Source of the DNA: Streptomyces xanthii
Lineage (GTDB): Bacteria; Actinomycetota; Actinomycetes; Streptomycetales; Streptomycetaceae
Length of the DNA: 64,000 nt
Assembly (NCBI RefSeq): GCF_014621695.1
Contig: NZ_CP061281.1
Coordinates: 3,596,001 to 3,660,000 of the forward strand
Reading direction: 5' to 3'
Each line of letters starts with the position of its first letter. The stretch's first letter is position 1. Shown one piece after another: positions 62,033-64,000 of this stretch. A program made the translations under genes and the position numbers. The notes beneath the pieces are model-generated. The model was not told the DNA's origin, searched no databases, and saw only the letters and a list, made by a program, of their open reading frames with translations.

Positions 62033-62728
62033 ATGACGACCCGCAACCACGACGCGCCCGCCGCCCTAGCGCCCTACCGCCTCGTCTGGCTCGCCCTCTG
62101 GGCCGAGGCCACGCCTCAGCAAGAGACTGAACTCGCCGAGCACCTTCGCGCGGCGCTCGAACCTCACGGCACGGTGATCGTGCCCGCCCGGGGGCCGTTC
62201 CCCCGCACCCCGGAGATGCTGCACTTCGAGATCGACCTCACGCCGAACGGTTCGGCACCCGACTGCCTCCAGGCTCTCGGATTCACCCAGGACAAGGAGT
62301 TCGGCGGCTGGAACGGCTCGTGGGAGCGTCCGGTTCACGGCGGCGTCTTCCTCCACCCCACTGTGTACGGCGCCCAGGCCGGCGAGATGGGGGCCGCCAC
62401 CGCGCCCCGTTTCAAGACGGGTGACGTCGTGCGGGTCGGCGACTCCGCCGATGCCCGCGAACTCGGCCTGGCGGGCGCGGAAGTGATCGTGGGGCACCCG
62501 GACTACGAAGACGGCACCGCCCCCGCTCAGCGGGCCTGGTACTACAGCCTGCACGTCGAAGGACGGGACGAGACAGAGTTCCTCGACGAGGCAGACTTGC
62601 ACCCGACGGGGCGGCACGTGCAGCTCTACGGAGACCGGATCACCGTCAGCCCGGACGGATCCGGCGCGAGTCGGCCTACTCCGCCCGCTCGTACGTCCGC
62701 ACCGTCTTCGGGTGATTGCCGATCCTGA
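62033..62728 (+). CDS. hypothetical protein
   Basis: 231 residues, starting 3 bases after the DUF397 stop. The N-terminal half (YRLVWLALWAEATPQQETEL) ends in a Trp-rich GGWNGSWERPVHGGVFLHP. The second half (FKTGDVVRVGDSADARELGL, AGAEVIVGHPDYEDG, WYYSLHV) looks like a small SH3-like beta-barrel domain. The last 50 bases overlap the convergent lipoprotein gene. No family name is certain. Confidence 0.7.
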   Translation: MTTRNHDAPAALAPYRLVWLALWAEATPQQETELAEHLRAALEPHGTVIVPARGPFPRTPEMLHFEIDLTPNGSAPDCLQALGFTQDKEFGGWNGSWERPVHGGVFLHPTVYGAQAGEMGAATAPRFKTGDVVRVGDSADARELGLAGAEVIVGHPDYEDGTAPAQRAWYYSLHVEGRDETEFLDEADLHPTGRHVQLYGDRITVSPDGSGASRPTPPARTSAPSSGDCRS

Positions 62729-63596
62729 CCAGGCGCAACGGGCCGTCGGCCGAGTCCACCGCGAACGAGTACTCGGTCTCGTCCTCCGGTGGGCAGTACG
62801 CCGTCTTGGTGCCCTCTTCCAGCTTGAAGTTGTTGATCGTCAGGTCGTGCTGGTCGAGGCCGGTCAGCATCGCGGTGCCCGTGCAGCGCGGGCCGGTGAG
62901 GGACTCGATGGTCAGGCGGGCGCTTCGGCTGCCGGCGGCCTGGTCGATGGTGAGTTGCTGGGTGCCGTCCTGGGAGCGCCAGCGGCCCACGTACCACTTG
63001 TGGATGGGGCGGTAGGTCTCCGTGGGTGAAGCGAAGCCCGACGACTTCTTCCAGGTCAGCGTCGTCGTGCCGATCCAGCTGCGGTCCACGAAGTCGACCC
63101 GCGCGCCGGCGTCACGGACCCGGGGTTTCGGCTCGAAGCCCTGGCCCGACACGACGCTCGTGGCCCAGGTGGACAGATCGTCCGTGCCGACCGCCGCGAG
63201 CACGTCCTGCGGCTCCTCGCCGTCCCGGCAGTACGGACCGAAGCCCGCCACCACCCACACCGTGCCCCGGTACGCCTTCGCCTCGATGCCCTGGCACGGG
63301 TCCTCGGCCGTCGCGTAGACCGTCTTCGGTGCGGACCAGGCCTCCGCAGCCGCGTCGCGGTGCTTCGCCTCCAGACCCCGGCCTTTCGCGTACGTCAGGG
63401 ACAGTTCGCGGCCGTCGGACAGGCGGATCACCGTGTGGTCGTCGTCGGAGTCGAGCGTCTTCGAGTCCGGCTTCTGCGACGCCGCACGCCCCGGTTCCTC
63501 GGCCGCGGGTCTCGCCCTTTCGTCGCCGCAGCCGGTCACCGTCCCGCCGAGCAGCAGTACCGCCGCCGCCCACACCACCGCCCGCTGCACGTTCAT
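62676..63596 (-). CDS. hypothetical lipoprotein
   Basis: 306 residues. Signal peptide with VTGC; Cys23 would be lipidated. Acidic linker, then an extracytoplasmic beta-rich domain containing two likely disulfide pairs (DPCQGIEAKAYRG / GPYCRDGEEP and GPRCTGTAML / TAYCPPEDE). No known family recognised. ATG 63596 has AGGTGG nine bases upstream; GTG 63605 is too near it. Confidence 0.82.
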   Translation of the reverse strand: MNVQRAVVWAAAVLLLGGTVTGCGDERARPAAEEPGRAASQKPDSKTLDSDDDHTVIRLSDGRELSLTYAKGRGLEAKHRDAAAEAWSAPKTVYATAEDPCQGIEAKAYRGTVWVVAGFGPYCRDGEEPQDVLAAVGTDDLSTWATSVVSGQGFEPKPRVRDAGARVDFVDRSWIGTTTLTWKKSSGFASPTETYRPIHKWYVGRWRSQDGTQQLTIDQAAGSRSARLTIESLTGPRCTGTAMLTGLDQHDLTINNFKLEEGTKTAYCPPEDETEYSFAVDSADGPLRLVRIGNHPKTVRTYERAE

Positions 63597-63801
63597 CCCC
63601 GTCACCCACCTGGTCGAGCTCGAACATCACACCGCCCCTGTGTCCTCGGGGCGCACCGGCGAGGATGCGCGACCCCGGGCCGGCGGTTGCACGGGTTCCG
63701 GGATGTTACGTCCCGTAGGCCCCGCCCCGTAGCGGAACCGGTCCCGTCACTTCGCGCACGGCGGGGTGTGCCGGGCCGCCCCTGTGGCACGATCTGCGGC
63801 C

Positions 63802-64000
63802 ATGTCGCCGTCAACTGCCCTGCGCAGAATGCTTGTTGTGTTCCTCCTGCTGGTCGCCGCCGCCGCGACCGGCTCCGGCGGGGCGACCGCGGCGCCCCAG
63901 GCGACGAGCGGCACCGCCACCCCCGACCGCCCCCGCTACGACGTCTCCCTGCGCTCCGACGCCACCGGCGACCGCTGGACGGGACGCCAGCGCGTGTCGT
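63802..64000 (+). CDS. secreted protein, probable M1-family metallopeptidase (5' part only)
   Basis: Frame open from ATG 63802 to the window end. A signal peptide RMLVVFLLLVAAAATGSGGA precedes RYDVSLRSDATGDRWTGRQR, which resembles the first strand of M1 aminopeptidase-N domains (YDV-x-L...G). The zinc-binding HExxH motif would lie outside the window, so the class is tentative. Confidence 0.65.
   Translation, partial: MSPSTALRRMLVVFLLLVAAAATGSGGATAAPQATSGTATPDRPRYDVSLRSDATGDRWTGRQRVS

Overview
The window is high-GC (about 70% or more) chromosomal DNA of a Streptomyces species. Codons end in G or C, GTG starts and 1-4 base stop/start overlaps are common. Several genes are actinomycete or Streptomyces hallmarks: rsiG, the devA/devB/devE cluster, mycothiol synthase, glnR, nur, csoR and a whiJ-type HTH/DUF397 cluster. 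From memory, the gene order resembles the S. coelicolor core region around SCO4130-SCO4190 in reverse. No prophage, insertion sequence, CRISPR array, rRNA or tRNA gene was recognised. The sequence is cut at both ends (a TetR gene at the left, a probable M1 metallopeptidase at the right).

Left part (1-18.5 kb). A TetR gene and two tandem phosphotransferase genes are followed by a developmental block: devE, devB and devA (paralogous GntR regulators flanking a HAD phosphatase) and two paralogous tiny membrane proteins. A perfect 6-3-6 palindrome, AGTTGG-N3-CCAACT, lies upstream of devE, in the devA/small-gene divergent region and upstream of the second small gene, which suggests a shared DevA/DevE operator. 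Then come an Eis-type acetyltransferase, the c-di-GMP-dependent anti-sigma factor RsiG, dtd, ygfZ, the nickel regulator nur, a nitrobindin-like protein, three overlapping paralogous single-pass membrane proteins, and a sulfur operon (rhodanese, SseC-like protein, cysteine-containing leader peptide).

Middle part (18.5-43.6 kb). This holds glnR, a LacI regulator, an HtrA protease next to its probable CssRS secretion-stress two-component system, two LmeA-like (DUF2993) proteins, a secreted 5'-nucleotidase, mshD and a YtrA-type GntR/ABC operon. A phosphate block follows: ppk-CHAD-NUDIX, PHO boxes, pstSCAB, and the convergent low-affinity Pit transporter with its DUF47 partner. CsoR, with a clear copper-operator palindrome, closes the block. 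A long inverted-repeat element with internal hairpins occurs twice, and a diverged third copy sits between pstB and pit.

Right part (43.6-64 kb). This is more accessory: lipoproteins, a bicovalent-FAD oxidoreductase, a PAP2 phosphatase, an SLT-NlpC/P60 cell-wall hydrolase, and a protein that fuses a Ser/Thr kinase to an MFS transporter. Next is a polymorphic-toxin locus: a secretion-partner-like gene, a 1536-residue WXG/RHS protein with an unfamiliar C-terminal domain, and an overlapping candidate immunity gene. Base composition drops sharply over the toxin tip and immunity gene. A frameshifted gene, a Uma2 nuclease and a whiJ-like trio (ATPase, HTH-DUF5753, double DUF397) follow.
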